From Polyangia bacterium (GTDB lineage Bacteria; Myxococcota_A; Polyangia; Fen-1088): 64,000 nt of DNA. Every line of letters begins with the position of its first letter. The first letter of the stretch is position 1. Below, piece by piece: positions 52,638 to 61,919 of this stretch. The stretch lies in assembly GCA_036268875.1 (NCBI GenBank), contig DATATI010000072.1, forward strand, positions 1-64,000, written 5' to 3'. Position numbers and translations under genes: made by a program. A model generated the notes under the pieces. The model worked only from the letters and a program-made list of their open reading frames with translations. It was not told where the DNA came from and ran no database searches.

Positions 52638-53551
52638 AGAGGTTACGAGACGAGCTTAACGCGACGGATCCGCGGTTGCGGATGGCAGCAGAGGTGATGC
52701 GACGGATAAATCCGTTGCCGCCAGACATGCAGCGCCAGCGACGGGTTCGCTTGATGCTGGGTTCGCCGCACCGGCGCCGGCAAGCGTTCCTCATCGCCCG
52801 ACCGGCGATGGCGCTGGGAATTTTGCTGGCCAGTGTGGCCGGCGCCAGCGCCATGGTGGGCGGCGGCTGGCAGTACGCCCGCGCGCACATCACCTGGTTC
52901 GCGCTGCAGTCGCCGAACAGCGCGCGCGCGCGAACGACCGCGCACGCGACAACGGCCCGTGCCACCGACAGGAACGAATCGCCGACGCCTCCGATGACGG
53001 TGGCCGCCGCAGATCCGACGCCCGCTCCGGTCAACGCCGCTGCCCTGCCTGTCGCCGTCCCGACACCGGCCGTCGTCGCTGTCGAAGAGCCGGCGCCGGT
53101 TGAGTCGCCCTTGGTGAGGGCGCCCAGCTTCGAACGACAGCGTCACACCCGCCGCGCCGAAGCCAAACGTCGGGTGGCTCGGGTAACTCGGGTGGCAATG
53201 ACAAACAACCGTGAGAAGCCGGCCGCCGCGGACGCTGCGGCCGCACCCGCGCGCGAACCGTCGACCGCGGTTGCGCTGCCAGCCGGCCCGGGTGCCGAGT
53301 TGCTGATCGAAGCGATGGAGGCTCGTCGCGAGGGCAGCATGACCCGCGCGGCCCGCCTGCTGGCGGAATACCGCGACCGCTATCCGAACGGCGCGCTTCA
53401 AGAAGAGGCGCTGGCCTTGTCGCTGGAAGCAGCGGCCGTGCGCGGTGACAGCGACGCGGCCTATGACTTCGCGCAAGAATATCTGCGTCGGTTCCCGGGC
53501 GGCCGTTTCCGCGAGCGCGTCCGCCAGGTGCTGAAGACACTGCCGCGCTGA
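52634..53551 (+). CDS. Membrane protein with TPR-like C-terminus, candidate anti-sigma factor
   Basis: A 305-residue protein. The N-terminal 50 residues are cytoplasmic (RMAAEVMRRINPLPPDMQRQ), one membrane helix spans about 52-75 (PAMALGILLASVAGASAM), a long Ala/Pro/Arg linker follows, and a helical TPR-like domain covers about 220-305 (AELLIEAMEARREGSMTRAA, ALSLEAAAVRGDSDAAYDFA). Position directly after, and overlapping, an ECF sigma gene is the standard place for an anti-sigma factor, but there is no zinc (Hx3Cx2C) motif, so the assignment rests on context. GTG start with GAAGGGAG upstream. Confidence 0.7.
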   Translation: MKRLRDELNATDPRLRMAAEVMRRINPLPPDMQRQRRVRLMLGSPHRRRQAFLIARPAMALGILLASVAGASAMVGGGWQYARAHITWFALQSPNSARARTTAHATTARATDRNESPTPPMTVAAADPTPAPVNAAALPVAVPTPAVVAVEEPAPVESPLVRAPSFERQRHTRRAEAKRRVARVTRVAMTNNREKPAAADAAAAPAREPSTAVALPAGPGAELLIEAMEARREGSMTRAARLLAEYRDRYPNGALQEEALALSLEAAAVRGDSDAAYDFAQEYLRRFPGGRFRERVRQVLKTLPR

Positions 53552-53558
53552 TGTCTTG

Positions 53559-54440
53559 ATGTCTTTCGGCCGCACTTGTGTTCTGGGCCTTTGTGCCTGG
53601 AGCCTTGCGGCTTGCGATCGCACTCTGGAGATCGGCAAGAGCGCCGCCATCGTGCCCGGCAATGACGCCGGCATCGACGTCATTGCTCCCGTCGACGTCG
53701 GCTTGCCGCCGCCGGTCGACAGCGGGCCGCCAGCGGACAGCGGCCACGATCAAGTGACGGCGGAAACGCCACCGCAAACGTTGCTGTGGAAAAGCGATCT
53801 CGAGACCGACGACTTCTCCGAATGGACCCAAGGCGGTCCGACCATGGGCGGCCACTACAAAAACAATGACATCACGGCGACGCTGTCGACCGAGCAGGCA
53901 CATTCCGGAACGCACGCCATCAAGATCAGCTTCGACACCTCGGACGGCGCCGCCGATCACCAAGCCGAGTTCTACCGCCAGGTCGAATCAACCCCGGCGT
54001 ACTACAGCGCATGGTTCTATATCGACGGACCCCACACGCCGGCGACTTACTGGTCGATCTTTTTCTTCTTCTACTCTCCGCCGGGGACCAATCCAACGCC
54101 GGGCCACGGACTGTGGGACGTCAACCTGAATACCAAGATGACGCCGGAGTTTTTCAACGAGACCAACATGGACACCATCCATTCGATGCCGGCGATGGCC
54201 TACCCCATCGGCACCTGGTTCCAGCTGGAGGCCTACTATTCTCACTTGCCGTCGAGCAATGGGCAGCTTCAGGTCTGGATGAACGGAATCCCGATCCTGA
54301 ACATTCCCGATCTGGGCACCACTCCCAGCGACAACAACCTCTACTGGGCCATCGGCAGCGACAACGATTCGATGACGCCGTCGAAGTGCACGATGTACAT
54401 CGACGATGCCAAGATCTCGACCACGCGGGTCGGACCCTAG
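53559..54440 (+). CDS. Lipoprotein with polysaccharide-lyase-like jelly-roll domain
   Basis: A 293-residue lipoprotein. The signal ends WSLAAC (Cys 19), an Asp/Pro linker runs to about residue 70, and a domain resembling heparin-lyase/concanavalin-type jelly rolls follows (LETDDFSEWTQGG, EQAHSGTHAIKISFDTS, YYSAWFYIDGP, YWAIGSDNDSM). Catalytic residues cannot be assigned, so binding to a polysaccharide is as likely as cleavage. It begins eight bases after the membrane TPR gene and is probably the last gene of the sigma factor operon. It may be exported to the surface or to the outer membrane inner leaflet. Confidence 0.6.
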   Translation: MSFGRTCVLGLCAWSLAACDRTLEIGKSAAIVPGNDAGIDVIAPVDVGLPPPVDSGPPADSGHDQVTAETPPQTLLWKSDLETDDFSEWTQGGPTMGGHYKNNDITATLSTEQAHSGTHAIKISFDTSDGAADHQAEFYRQVESTPAYYSAWFYIDGPHTPATYWSIFFFFYSPPGTNPTPGHGLWDVNLNTKMTPEFFNETNMDTIHSMPAMAYPIGTWFQLEAYYSHLPSSNGQLQVWMNGIPILNIPDLGTTPSDNNLYWAIGSDNDSMTPSKCTMYIDDAKISTTRVGP

Positions 54441-54498
54441 TTACCCGCGCCAGCGCTTGACGACTTTCAAGCCTTGGGCGCAGTCTTTCGCTTACAGC

Positions 54499-55653
54499 AT
54501 GAAAGCGACAGCAGCAGGTTTGTTGGGACGCTGCGGACGCGGGGGCTTCGGGACCGTGTGGGCGGCGATCGCGGCGATGACGGTAGCCACGCCGACCCTG
54601 GGCAGCCTTGGCTGCAGCAGCCAACTTCACGCGTCGACGGACGACGGCGGCACCGGTACGGGTGGCGCTGGCGCGACTGGCGGTGACGATGCGGCGGCGC
54701 CTTCCGACGCCAGCAATGGCGGCGACGGACCGCCGATGAACGGCACGCCCGGACACTGGGACACGCTGCCGGCCGTGCCTCGTCCGCGCTTTTACACCGG
54801 CGTGGGAGCGGCCGGCGGCAAGATCTACGTCGTCGGCGGAACCCTGGGTGGAACCGCCTTCGACACCGCCGCCGAACGCTTTTCCGTCGAGGTCTTCGAT
54901 CCCCCCACCGGCGCCTGGAGCGCGCTGCCGAATCTCCCCAACGCGTTCATCATTCCCAACGTCACCGGCGTGGGCGATCAGCTCTTCATCCTGGGCAGCT
55001 TGGACACCAATCTCGTCTATACCTACGACGCCACCGCCAACGCCTGGGTGGCCAAGCACTCGCTGCCAATTACGGGTGGCCGGGGCGGCGCCGCGGTTGG
55101 CGTTTCGGGCACGACCATCTACCTCGCTGGCGGCGTGGTCCGCGGCCTGTCGGCGAATATGCTGGACACCGGCGTGCGCCAGTCGACCCTGCTGGCCTAT
55201 GACACCACCTCCGACACCTGGCAGACCCTGCCCGAGCTTCCGCTGGCCGTCGGCTATGCCACCGGCGCGGTGGTGAACAACCAGCTTTGGGTGATGGGCG
55301 GCAGCACCGACTTCGCGCGCACCGATCAGGTGCTGTCCTTCGACCTCGCCAAGCAACAGTGGGCCGCCCAGGCGCCGCTGCCGGTCGGCCTCAGCAGCGC
55401 CACCGGCGCGGCGATCGGCCAGCACATCTTCTTGATCGGCGGCATCGCCACCGCCATTGGCCGCATCAACGGCGACACGCTGCAGATCGATCTGGCCACG
55501 TCGGCCTGGTCGACATTGGCGCCGCTGCCCACGCCGCGCTTCGCGATGGGTGCCGCCGTCGTGGGCGGCAAGATCTATGTCCCCACCGGCGAGGCCAGCA
55601 CCGGCGACAACGTGTTCGGCCCGTCGGACGCCTTCGAAGTCTTCACCCCATAA
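54499..55653 (+). CDS. Kelch-repeat lipoprotein
   Basis: A 384-residue protein. A lipoprotein-type signal (TVATPTLGSLGC) and a Gly/Thr/Asp linker precede about five Kelch repeats (GKIYVVGG, QLFILGS, TIYLAGG, QLWVMGGS, HIFLIGGIA, GKIYVPTGEA), which should form a beta-propeller. The last repeat lacks the usual double Gly. Kelch propellers bind proteins or sugars, or act as galactose-oxidase-like enzymes; no copper-site pattern is evident. ATG 54499 is preferred over an upstream extension because it gives the signal. It follows the lyase-like gene by 58 bases. Confidence 0.75.
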   Translation: MKATAAGLLGRCGRGGFGTVWAAIAAMTVATPTLGSLGCSSQLHASTDDGGTGTGGAGATGGDDAAAPSDASNGGDGPPMNGTPGHWDTLPAVPRPRFYTGVGAAGGKIYVVGGTLGGTAFDTAAERFSVEVFDPPTGAWSALPNLPNAFIIPNVTGVGDQLFILGSLDTNLVYTYDATANAWVAKHSLPITGGRGGAAVGVSGTTIYLAGGVVRGLSANMLDTGVRQSTLLAYDTTSDTWQTLPELPLAVGYATGAVVNNQLWVMGGSTDFARTDQVLSFDLAKQQWAAQAPLPVGLSSATGAAIGQHIFLIGGIATAIGRINGDTLQIDLATSAWSTLAPLPTPRFAMGAAVVGGKIYVPTGEASTGDNVFGPSDAFEVFTP

Positions 55654-55673
55654 GCGCGGCGGCGGCGCCGTGG

Positions 55674-56267
55674 TTACTTCGCGGCGCGGATGAACACGTT
55701 GTCGTCCACCGCCATGCTGTGGCAGTCGTTGCCACAGGTCGCGGTCGGCGATTTGTCGTCGCCGATCCCGTCGGCCACCGGCTGCAGGGTGGCCAGCCGA
55801 CCGATGCGTTCGTACCAGTACCAGGTGTTTGCGGCGGTCCCGGGCGCCACCTTCACGGCGACGGCATAGCCATACGGTCCGTCGTTGGCGTCGAACAGCT
55901 CCTTGACCGATGCCGCGCCGACCGGATACGGCACGGTGTTACTGGCCAGCAGTAGATCGTTCGTGCAGATGCGGTGCCGCCCGTGCGTGCCGATCAGCGT
56001 GGGCATCGCTGGAGCGGCCCGCGGGCTGGAGATCTGTTTTTCGCAGGTCCACGCCTTGTACGTCCCGGCGGCCAGCCAGGGTTCAAGCTTGGCCTGTCCC
56101 AGCGGCGGCACCTGATCGGACGGCGGCGGTGGCCCCGTTGGGCTGTCCACGCCGCCGCTGTCGACGGCCCCCGGAGGCGGCGACTTCGCGCCCGCGCTGC
56201 AAGCAGCGGCGACGACCGCGCAGGCGATCACGGCGGCGCTACGGAACCAATTTGTACCCGGTGCCAT
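55674..56267 (-). CDS. Cytochrome P460-like lipoprotein
   Basis: A 197-residue protein from ATG 56267. The lipoprotein signal ends VVAAAC (Cys 23). The P460-type body has [37 protein letters not shown] and NTWYWYERI, and a C-terminal heme-attachment-like CGNDCHSM. The motif has three residues between the Cys, not the usual two. P460-family proteins oxidise hydroxylamine or similar small molecules, but most homologues outside ammonia oxidisers are uncharacterised. The start overlaps the end of the response regulator gene by 29 bases, so it may be read from the same mRNA as the two-component system. Confidence 0.7.
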   Translation of the reverse strand: MAPGTNWFRSAAVIACAVVAAACSAGAKSPPPGAVDSGGVDSPTGPPPPSDQVPPLGQAKLEPWLAAGTYKAWTCEKQISSPRAAPAMPTLIGTHGRHRICTNDLLLASNTVPYPVGAASVKELFDANDGPYGYAVAVKVAPGTAANTWYWYERIGRLATLQPVADGIGDDKSPTATCGNDCHSMAVDDNVFIRAAK

Positions 56268-56946
56268 AGATGGTGACGATGTGGCGCGGTTTGGCGGCGT
56301 TCTCCTCGATCTTGCGGCGCAGCTTGACCACAAAGTTATCCACGCTGCGGGTGGAGGCGTTGCCCGAGACGCCCCAGATCTTGTCCAGGATCTCCTCGCG
56401 CGTGACCGGCTCGCCGGCGCGTTCGTGCAGCAGGCGCACCAGCTCGACCTCGTAGAACGACAGCGGGACGGTCTTGCCCTTGCGCAAAAGCTCGTGCTTG
56501 CGCGGGAAGATCACCGCGCCGCCGATCTCGATCTGATCGTCGACGGTGGCGGCGCGATAGAGGCGCCGAAAGATGGCGTTGATGCGCGCCACCAGCTCGC
56601 CGATGGAGAACGGCTTGGTGACGTAATCGTCGGCCCCGACGTCCAGCCCCCGGATCTTGTCCGTCTCCTGCGAGCGCGCGGTCAGCATGATGATGGGCAG
56701 CACCCGGTTGACGCTGCGGATCTCCTCGCACACCGAAAAGCCGTTGATGTCGGGCAACATCAGATCCAGCAGCACCAGGTCGGGCGCCCGCTCGCGCGCC
56801 AGTCGGACGCCGTCACGGCCAAGGCCGCTGGTGATGATCTCGAAGCCTTCGAACTCCAGCGCGTCGCGCAGGCCGCGCACCAGATCCGGCTCGTCTTCCA
56901 CGATCAGAATGCGGCGGCGTCCCGCCGCGCCCGTGCTGGCTGTCAT
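56239..56946 (-). CDS. OmpR-family response regulator
   Basis: A 235-residue two-component regulator. The receiver domain (about 10-125) has the acidic pair in ILIVEDEPD, phospho-acceptor Asp in [10 protein letters not shown], Thr in IMLTAR and Lys in DYVTKPF. A winged-helix Trans_reg_C domain follows ([39 protein letters not shown]). The start is nine bases after the histidine kinase stop with GAGAGG in front, so it is the kinase's cognate partner. Target genes unknown; the P460-like gene is the nearest candidate. Confidence 0.95.
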   Translation of the reverse strand: MTASTGAAGRRRILIVEDEPDLVRGLRDALEFEGFEIITSGLGRDGVRLARERAPDLVLLDLMLPDINGFSVCEEIRSVNRVLPIIMLTARSQETDKIRGLDVGADDYVTKPFSIGELVARINAIFRRLYRAATVDDQIEIGGAVIFPRKHELLRKGKTVPLSFYEVELVRLLHERAGEPVTREEILDKIWGVSGNASTRSVDNFVVKLRRKIEENAAKPRHIVTIYGTGYKLVP

Positions 56947-56955
56947 CGCCTCTCG

Positions 56956-58647
56956 TCAGCTCCCTTGAATTTCCTTGGCGTCCACCGGCTCGACGGCCGT
57001 CTTGTCATATTCGCCGGCGTTCGTCGACGGCGGCGATGCGCCAGGGTCTGCCGCGGCCGCCGCGCGGTTCAGCAGCGGTGACGGCGTGGCCAGAGGGGCC
57101 GCCGGCACGAACACCGTGAAGGTGGCGCCTTGTCCGGCGCTGCTGGTCACCGTCACGCGTCCACCGTGCGCCTCGGCGATGTGCTGCACCAGCGAAAGGC
57201 CGATGCCGCTGCCGCGCACGTTGCCGACGCGCGCGTTGCTCGCCCGATAGAAGCGCTCGAAGATTCGCTCCTGCTCCTCCTTGGCGATGCCGGGGCCGCG
57301 ATCTTGCACCGCCAGGGCCACGCCGCCCGGCGCGCGTCCGAGGCGCACAAAAACCTCGCGGCCGTCGCTGGCGTACTTGACGGCGTTGTCCACCAGGTTC
57401 AGCAGCACCAGCGTCATGGCGTCGTCGTCCATGCGCACCAGCGGCAGCTCGGGATCGATCTCGGTGCGCAGGGCGATCTTCTCTTTTTCCAGGCGATAGC
57501 GGCAGACGTCCAAGGCCCGCTCGACCACCTCGTCCATCCGGCCCTCGTGAAAGCTGTAGCTGGCCTTTCCCCGTTCCAGCCGGGCAAAGTCCAGCACGTT
57601 GTCGATGAGGTGAGACAGACGCTCTGATTCGCGGGTGATGATGCCGGCGTACTCGCGCGCCATGCCCGGTCCCTTGTGTTTGCCGGTGGCCAAAAGCTCG
57701 CCGAACATGCGAATCAGCGACAGCGGCGTCTTCAGCTCGTGCGACACGTTGGCGATGAAATCGCTTTTCAGCTGCGACGCCCGCCGCTCGGCGCGCACCG
57801 ACAGCCACACCACGCCCAGACCCACGGCGATGATCACCGTCGACACCGGAATCAGGAGCACGCCCAAGAGGCGCTCGGTCTCGGCCTGAGCGCGCAGCTC
57901 GTCGACGTTGCGCGGAGCGATCTGCACCCGCCAGGCGTACAGGGTCTTGCCGAAGGACGCGTCGTACAAGAACCGCGTGTCCTGGGCGGGCAGCGGCTGG
58001 CCCACCACTGATCGCGCCACCTCGTCCAGCACGGCGATGCGTCGCTTGCCCGACAGCGCCTCGACCTCTTCCGGCAGCCATTCCTTGATGACCAGCGGCA
58101 GGTTGATCCGCGCCGCCACGTAATAGTCGCCGCCCGCCTCGGTCTTCTTGCTGGCATAGGCGATCAGCACCGACTTGCCTTCGAACAGCTGGTGCAGGTG
58201 GCGAAAGTTACCGGGCTGGGTCGGCGTCCACGGTTTCAGCGACTTCCACTCCAGGCCCTTGACGTAATTTTGCCAGCGGTCGAGCTCGGCTTTGCGGTGG
58301 CGCGGATCGGGCGCCGGCGACAGCGCGCGGATGCGCAGGTTGCCGTCAAGAATGACGAAGGATTCGACCGCCACCGGCGGATCGGCCGGCGCCGGAACAT
58401 CGGCCTGGCTGTCCGTCCATTCGATGCCCTGGAACAGATCGAAATCGACCTGGTCGATGCGATCCTGGATGCGGCCGATCAGCAGCTGCGCCAGCTCTTG
58501 GTTGCCCTCCATCAGCGACGCCTTGCTGCGCACCGAGGCCGCCACCGCGTAGCGATAGCCGTAATAAGCCAGGGCGACGGCTGCGACGATGATGGCCGGA
58601 AAAACCAGCGCCAGAATCAAGGACACGCGGGAGTCTCGTCGCAGCAC
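56956..58647 (-). CDS. Membrane sensor histidine kinase
   Basis: A 563-residue sensor kinase. One N-terminal helix (LILALVFPAIIVAAVALAYY), an extracytoplasmic sensor of about 240 residues, and a second helix near 285 (LLGVLLIPVSTVIIAVGLGV) come first. HisKA follows with phospho-acceptor His in NVSHELKTPLSLIRMF, then HATPase_c with N box LLNLVDNAVKYA, DRGPGIA, F box IFERFYR and GSGIGLSLV. The C-terminal 50 residues are Ala/Pro-rich. No HAMP domain is obvious. Paired with the OmpR-type regulator nine bases downstream. Signal unknown. Confidence 0.95.
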   Translation of the reverse strand: MLRRDSRVSLILALVFPAIIVAAVALAYYGYRYAVAASVRSKASLMEGNQELAQLLIGRIQDRIDQVDFDLFQGIEWTDSQADVPAPADPPVAVESFVILDGNLRIRALSPAPDPRHRKAELDRWQNYVKGLEWKSLKPWTPTQPGNFRHLHQLFEGKSVLIAYASKKTEAGGDYYVAARINLPLVIKEWLPEEVEALSGKRRIAVLDEVARSVVGQPLPAQDTRFLYDASFGKTLYAWRVQIAPRNVDELRAQAETERLLGVLLIPVSTVIIAVGLGVVWLSVRAERRASQLKSDFIANVSHELKTPLSLIRMFGELLATGKHKGPGMAREYAGIITRESERLSHLIDNVLDFARLERGKASYSFHEGRMDEVVERALDVCRYRLEKEKIALRTEIDPELPLVRMDDDAMTLVLLNLVDNAVKYASDGREVFVRLGRAPGGVALAVQDRGPGIAKEEQERIFERFYRASNARVGNVRGSGIGLSLVQHIAEAHGGRVTVTSSAGQGATFTVFVPAAPLATPSPLLNRAAAAADPGASPPSTNAGEYDKTAVEPVDAKEIQGS

Positions 58648-58706
58648 GCGTCTTTAGCATTGCACAACCGCCGACAGCCGGACCAGGAAACCACTAGACT
58701 GCCGCC

Positions 58707-59195
58707 ATGATTCCCCGAAGGCTTCCTCGCACGATGCGCCAGCGCTCGAAGTTCGGGCGTCTTCTCGAACGATGGTCGTACCAAGTGACGCTTTGGACCG
58801 GCAGCTCGACGGCGTTTGCCCTGGCGGTGCTGGTGATCGTGGGCTGGCTGGTGACCGGGCCGATCTTTCGTTTCTCCGACACCTGGCAGCTGGTCATCAA
58901 TACAGGCACCACCATCGTGACGTTCCTGATGGTGTTCCTGATCCAGCGCTCGCAGAACAAGGATTCGCTGGCCATCCAGCTCAAGCTCAACGAGCTGGTG
59001 GCCGCCATGCAAGGGGCCAGCAATCACCTCATCGACGTCGAAGATCTGACCGAACAGGAGCTGCGCGCTTTGCACCGTCACTATCGCAAGCTGGCGCAGA
59101 TAGCCCGCCAGTCGGGCGACGTGCTGGCTTCGCACTCGATCGAGGAAGCAGCCCAGCGGGCACGACGAAAGCACCAGGCGCCCCCCGGTCTTTAA
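58707..59195 (+). CDS. Low-affinity iron permease family protein
   Basis: A 162-residue membrane protein matching the small bacterial low-affinity iron permease family. It has two helices (AFALAVLVIVGWLVTGPIF and LVINTGTTIVTFLMVFLIQR) followed by the characteristic QNKDSLAIQLKLNELV and a soluble helical tail. The bacterial members are shorter than yeast Fet4, and their transport role is not proven. It stands alone between the histidine kinase (divergent) and a kinase gene. Complete. Confidence 0.85.
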   Translation: MIPRRLPRTMRQRSKFGRLLERWSYQVTLWTGSSTAFALAVLVIVGWLVTGPIFRFSDTWQLVINTGTTIVTFLMVFLIQRSQNKDSLAIQLKLNELVAAMQGASNHLIDVEDLTEQELRALHRHYRKLAQIARQSGDVLASHSIEEAAQRARRKHQAPPGL

Positions 59196-59290
59196 AGTCG
59201 AGGCGCGCGCCGCGCCCGGTCTCACCAGCTGGCTGACCGGACGAAATCGGCCGGTTTGGCGCTTTTCAAGGCAGCCGGCCGATCTGCCGA

Positions 59291-61882
59291 TTGCCGGCCA
59301 CAGTCGTGTGTCCGTCCGCCCTAACCCACACCAGCCCGCCCGCGGGTGACGATCGCGTGCTCGAGCGCGGGGCGGCCATCGGGCGCTTCTTCGTCCTGGG
59401 CTTGCTGGGCAAAGGCGGCATGGGCGAGGTCTACGCCGCCCACGATCCGGAGCTGGATCGCAAGGTGGCGATCAAACTTCTGCGCGCCGGCGCGGCCAGC
59501 GAATCGCCCGAGGGCCGCCTGCGCCTGATGCGCGAAGCGCAGGCCATCGCCCGGGTCTCGCACCCGAGCGTGGTGGTGGTTTACGACGTCGGCATGTTCG
59601 GCGAGCGCGTGTTCATCGCCATGGAGTTGGTCGAAGGGCACACGCTGCGCTTCTGGGCACACGCCCAGCATCGGCCGTGGCCCGCGGTGGTTGACGTGTT
59701 CGCTGCCGCCGGTCGGGGACTGGCCGCCGCCCACGAACGCGATCTGGTCCACCGTGATTTCAAGCCCGACAACGTGATGATCACCGCCGACGGCAAGGTG
59801 CGGGTCATGGACTTTGGTCTGGTGCAGATGCGCGGCGATCGCACCGGCGCGACACCCCTGCCGACGGCGGCGGCCGAGGCGCGCCGCACGCCCAGCGGCT
59901 TTCCGGCCGCGCGCCCCAGCCTCGAGATGACCGAAGAGGATTTGCTGGTCACCCGGCCGTCCATCCTCGCCACGACGACCCCGTCTTCGCAGCCAGGCGG
60001 CGCCATTGGCCTCGAGCTGACCCGCGATGGAACGAGCATGGGAACGCCCGCATACATGTCGCCCGAGCAGTTTCGTAACCAGCCCACCGACGCGCGCACT
60101 GATCAGTTCAGCTTCTGCGTGTCCCTCTACGAGACCATCTACAGCGAAAGGCCCTTCGCCGGAACCAACGAGGCCGCGCTGGCCGACGCCGTGATCAACG
60201 AACACGTGCGTTCGGCGCCGCCCGGCAGCGATGTCCCCGACTGGGTTCGCGCGGCGTTGCTGCGCGGACTGCGCGCCGATCCCGACCAGCGCTGGCCGTC
60301 GATGAACGCCCTGCTGGACACGCTGGACAAGCACCCCGCCATCGAGAGCCGCCGCCGTTTTCTGGCCGCCGCCACCGACAAGTTGGCCGGCGTCTGGCAC
60401 CTGCCGGGTGGCGCTGCCCTGGACACGCTGGCCCGCCGCGAGATGCGGCGGGCGTTCCTGGCCAGCGGGCGATCCTATGCCGGCACGGCGTTCGACCACG
60501 CCTGCGCCATCCTGGATCGTTATGCTCAGCGCTGGGCGCAGCTTTACGTCGAATCGTGCGAGGCCACCCACGTGCGCGCCGAGCAATCAGCCGAGGTGCT
60601 GGATCTGCGCATGGCTTGTCTGCAGGAAGGACTGCAGGATCTGGCGGCGCTGGTGCGGATGTTTCGCCAGGCCACCGCCGCCGCCGTCGACAATGCCGTC
60701 AACGCCGCCAACGCCCTGGGCAACCTCGAGCGCTGCGAGAACATCGAGCTTCTGCGCGCCGTCGTCCGTCCGCCCACCGACGCCGCCACCCGCGAACGGG
60801 TCGAAAGCCTGCGCCAGCGACTGGCCGACGTGCGCGCCCGGGGCCGCGTTGGCCGCATCGCCGAAGCCCTGACTGCGATGGCGCCGCTTGCGACCGAGGC
60901 GCGCGCCATCGGGTATGGGCCCCTTCTGGCCGACGTGCTGCACGCCTGCGCGCGGTTGCACGAAGATCAAGGCGCCACCGAAGAGGCCGCGCGCTTCAGC
61001 GAGGAGGCGTTCGGCATCGCCGTCGCTTGCCGGCACGACGAGGCGGCGGCGGAGATTGCCACGCTGATGGTGGGTTACACCCAGTTGCGGCCCATCGCCG
61101 CCGATACCTGGACCGTGGTGGCCGAAGCACTGCTGCGCCGGATCGGCGGACACGATCAATTGTGGGGCTGGTTCTACAACAACCGCGGCATCGTTCGCAG
61201 CCTTCAGGGGCGACCGGAAGAAAGCCTCGAGGACCAGTACCTGGCCCTGCGCGCCAAGGAGAAGGTTCTGCAGCCCGATCACCCGGACATCGCCGTCACC
61301 GTGTGCAACATCGCCATCCGTCTGGACGATGCGGGGCGGCTGGACGAAGCGATCGAGCTCGGCCGGCGCGCGGTGGAGATCGGCGAGGCCGGCTTTGGTG
61401 GTGACCATCCACGCACGGCGCTTTTCCTGGCCAACTACAGCGAGCTTCTGGCGCACAGCGGGCGCGGCGCCGACAGCGCGCTGGCCGCCGCGCGTGCTCT
61501 GGACATCGTCGAACGGCAAGTTAATCCCGACAGCGTCCTGGTCTTCGTGGCCTTGACCTCGCTGGGCATCGCCCGGTTGATGGAAGGCAAGAACACCGAG
61601 GCGCTGGCGGCCCTCGAGCGCGCCGATCGGCTGGCTGATTCTGTCGCGCCATCGTCCGCGTACCGGGCGCAGGTGCGTTTCGCTTTGGGCCGCGCGCTGT
61701 GGGAAAGCGGCCGCGATCGCGCCAAGGCGCTGGCCCTGGCAGCGACGGCACGGCAGGACTACGAAGCCGCGGCGACCAGCGTGGTGGTCAGGCAGGAACT
61801 GGGTCAGATCGCGGCCTGGCTGGCCGAACGGGCGGCCGCGCCGATCGCCGCCCGACCGCCGCTGGTCGCTTCCAAACGTTGA
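59291..61882 (+). CDS. Ser/Thr kinase with kinesin-light-chain-type TPRs
   Basis: An 863-residue protein. The kinase domain at about 30-350 has LGKGGMGEVY, VAIKLLRAG, HRDFKPDNVMI and VMDFGLVQM. About 60 extra residues rich in Thr/Pro/Ala lie between DFG and the GTPAYMSPEQ segment. The C-terminal half has TPR repeats of the kinesin-light-chain type (HPDIAVTVCNIAIRLDDAGR, EAIELGRRAVEIGE). No membrane helix. TTG start at 59291; GTG 59306 is an alternative. Such kinase-TPR proteins are typical of myxobacteria; substrates unknown. Confidence 0.85.
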   Translation: MPATVVCPSALTHTSPPAGDDRVLERGAAIGRFFVLGLLGKGGMGEVYAAHDPELDRKVAIKLLRAGAASESPEGRLRLMREAQAIARVSHPSVVVVYDVGMFGERVFIAMELVEGHTLRFWAHAQHRPWPAVVDVFAAAGRGLAAAHERDLVHRDFKPDNVMITADGKVRVMDFGLVQMRGDRTGATPLPTAAAEARRTPSGFPAARPSLEMTEEDLLVTRPSILATTTPSSQPGGAIGLELTRDGTSMGTPAYMSPEQFRNQPTDARTDQFSFCVSLYETIYSERPFAGTNEAALADAVINEHVRSAPPGSDVPDWVRAALLRGLRADPDQRWPSMNALLDTLDKHPAIESRRRFLAAATDKLAGVWHLPGGAALDTLARREMRRAFLASGRSYAGTAFDHACAILDRYAQRWAQLYVESCEATHVRAEQSAEVLDLRMACLQEGLQDLAALVRMFRQATAAAVDNAVNAANALGNLERCENIELLRAVVRPPTDAATRERVESLRQRLADVRARGRVGRIAEALTAMAPLATEARAIGYGPLLADVLHACARLHEDQGATEEAARFSEEAFGIAVACRHDEAAAEIATLMVGYTQLRPIAADTWTVVAEALLRRIGGHDQLWGWFYNNRGIVRSLQGRPEESLEDQYLALRAKEKVLQPDHPDIAVTVCNIAIRLDDAGRLDEAIELGRRAVEIGEAGFGGDHPRTALFLANYSELLAHSGRGADSALAAARALDIVERQVNPDSVLVFVALTSLGIARLMEGKNTEALAALERADRLADSVAPSSAYRAQVRFALGRALWESGRDRAKALALAATARQDYEAAATSVVVRQELGQIAAWLAERAAAPIAARPPLVASKR

Positions 61883-61893
61883 ACGTCAGGCGA

Positions 61894-61919
61894 CCGCGGG
61901 CGCGGCTCTAGACCCGCGG
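61894..61919. terminator. Hairpin between converging genes
   Basis: A perfect 7-bp repeat CCGCGGG / CCCGCGG with a 12-base loop spans the gap between the kinase stop and the end of the GNAT gene. It may act as a terminator in both directions, but no T run is present. Confidence 0.35.

Noticed and set aside
58617-59225. 202-residue minus-strand frame
   Set aside because: Antisense of the iron-permease-family gene, which has recognisable family sequence.
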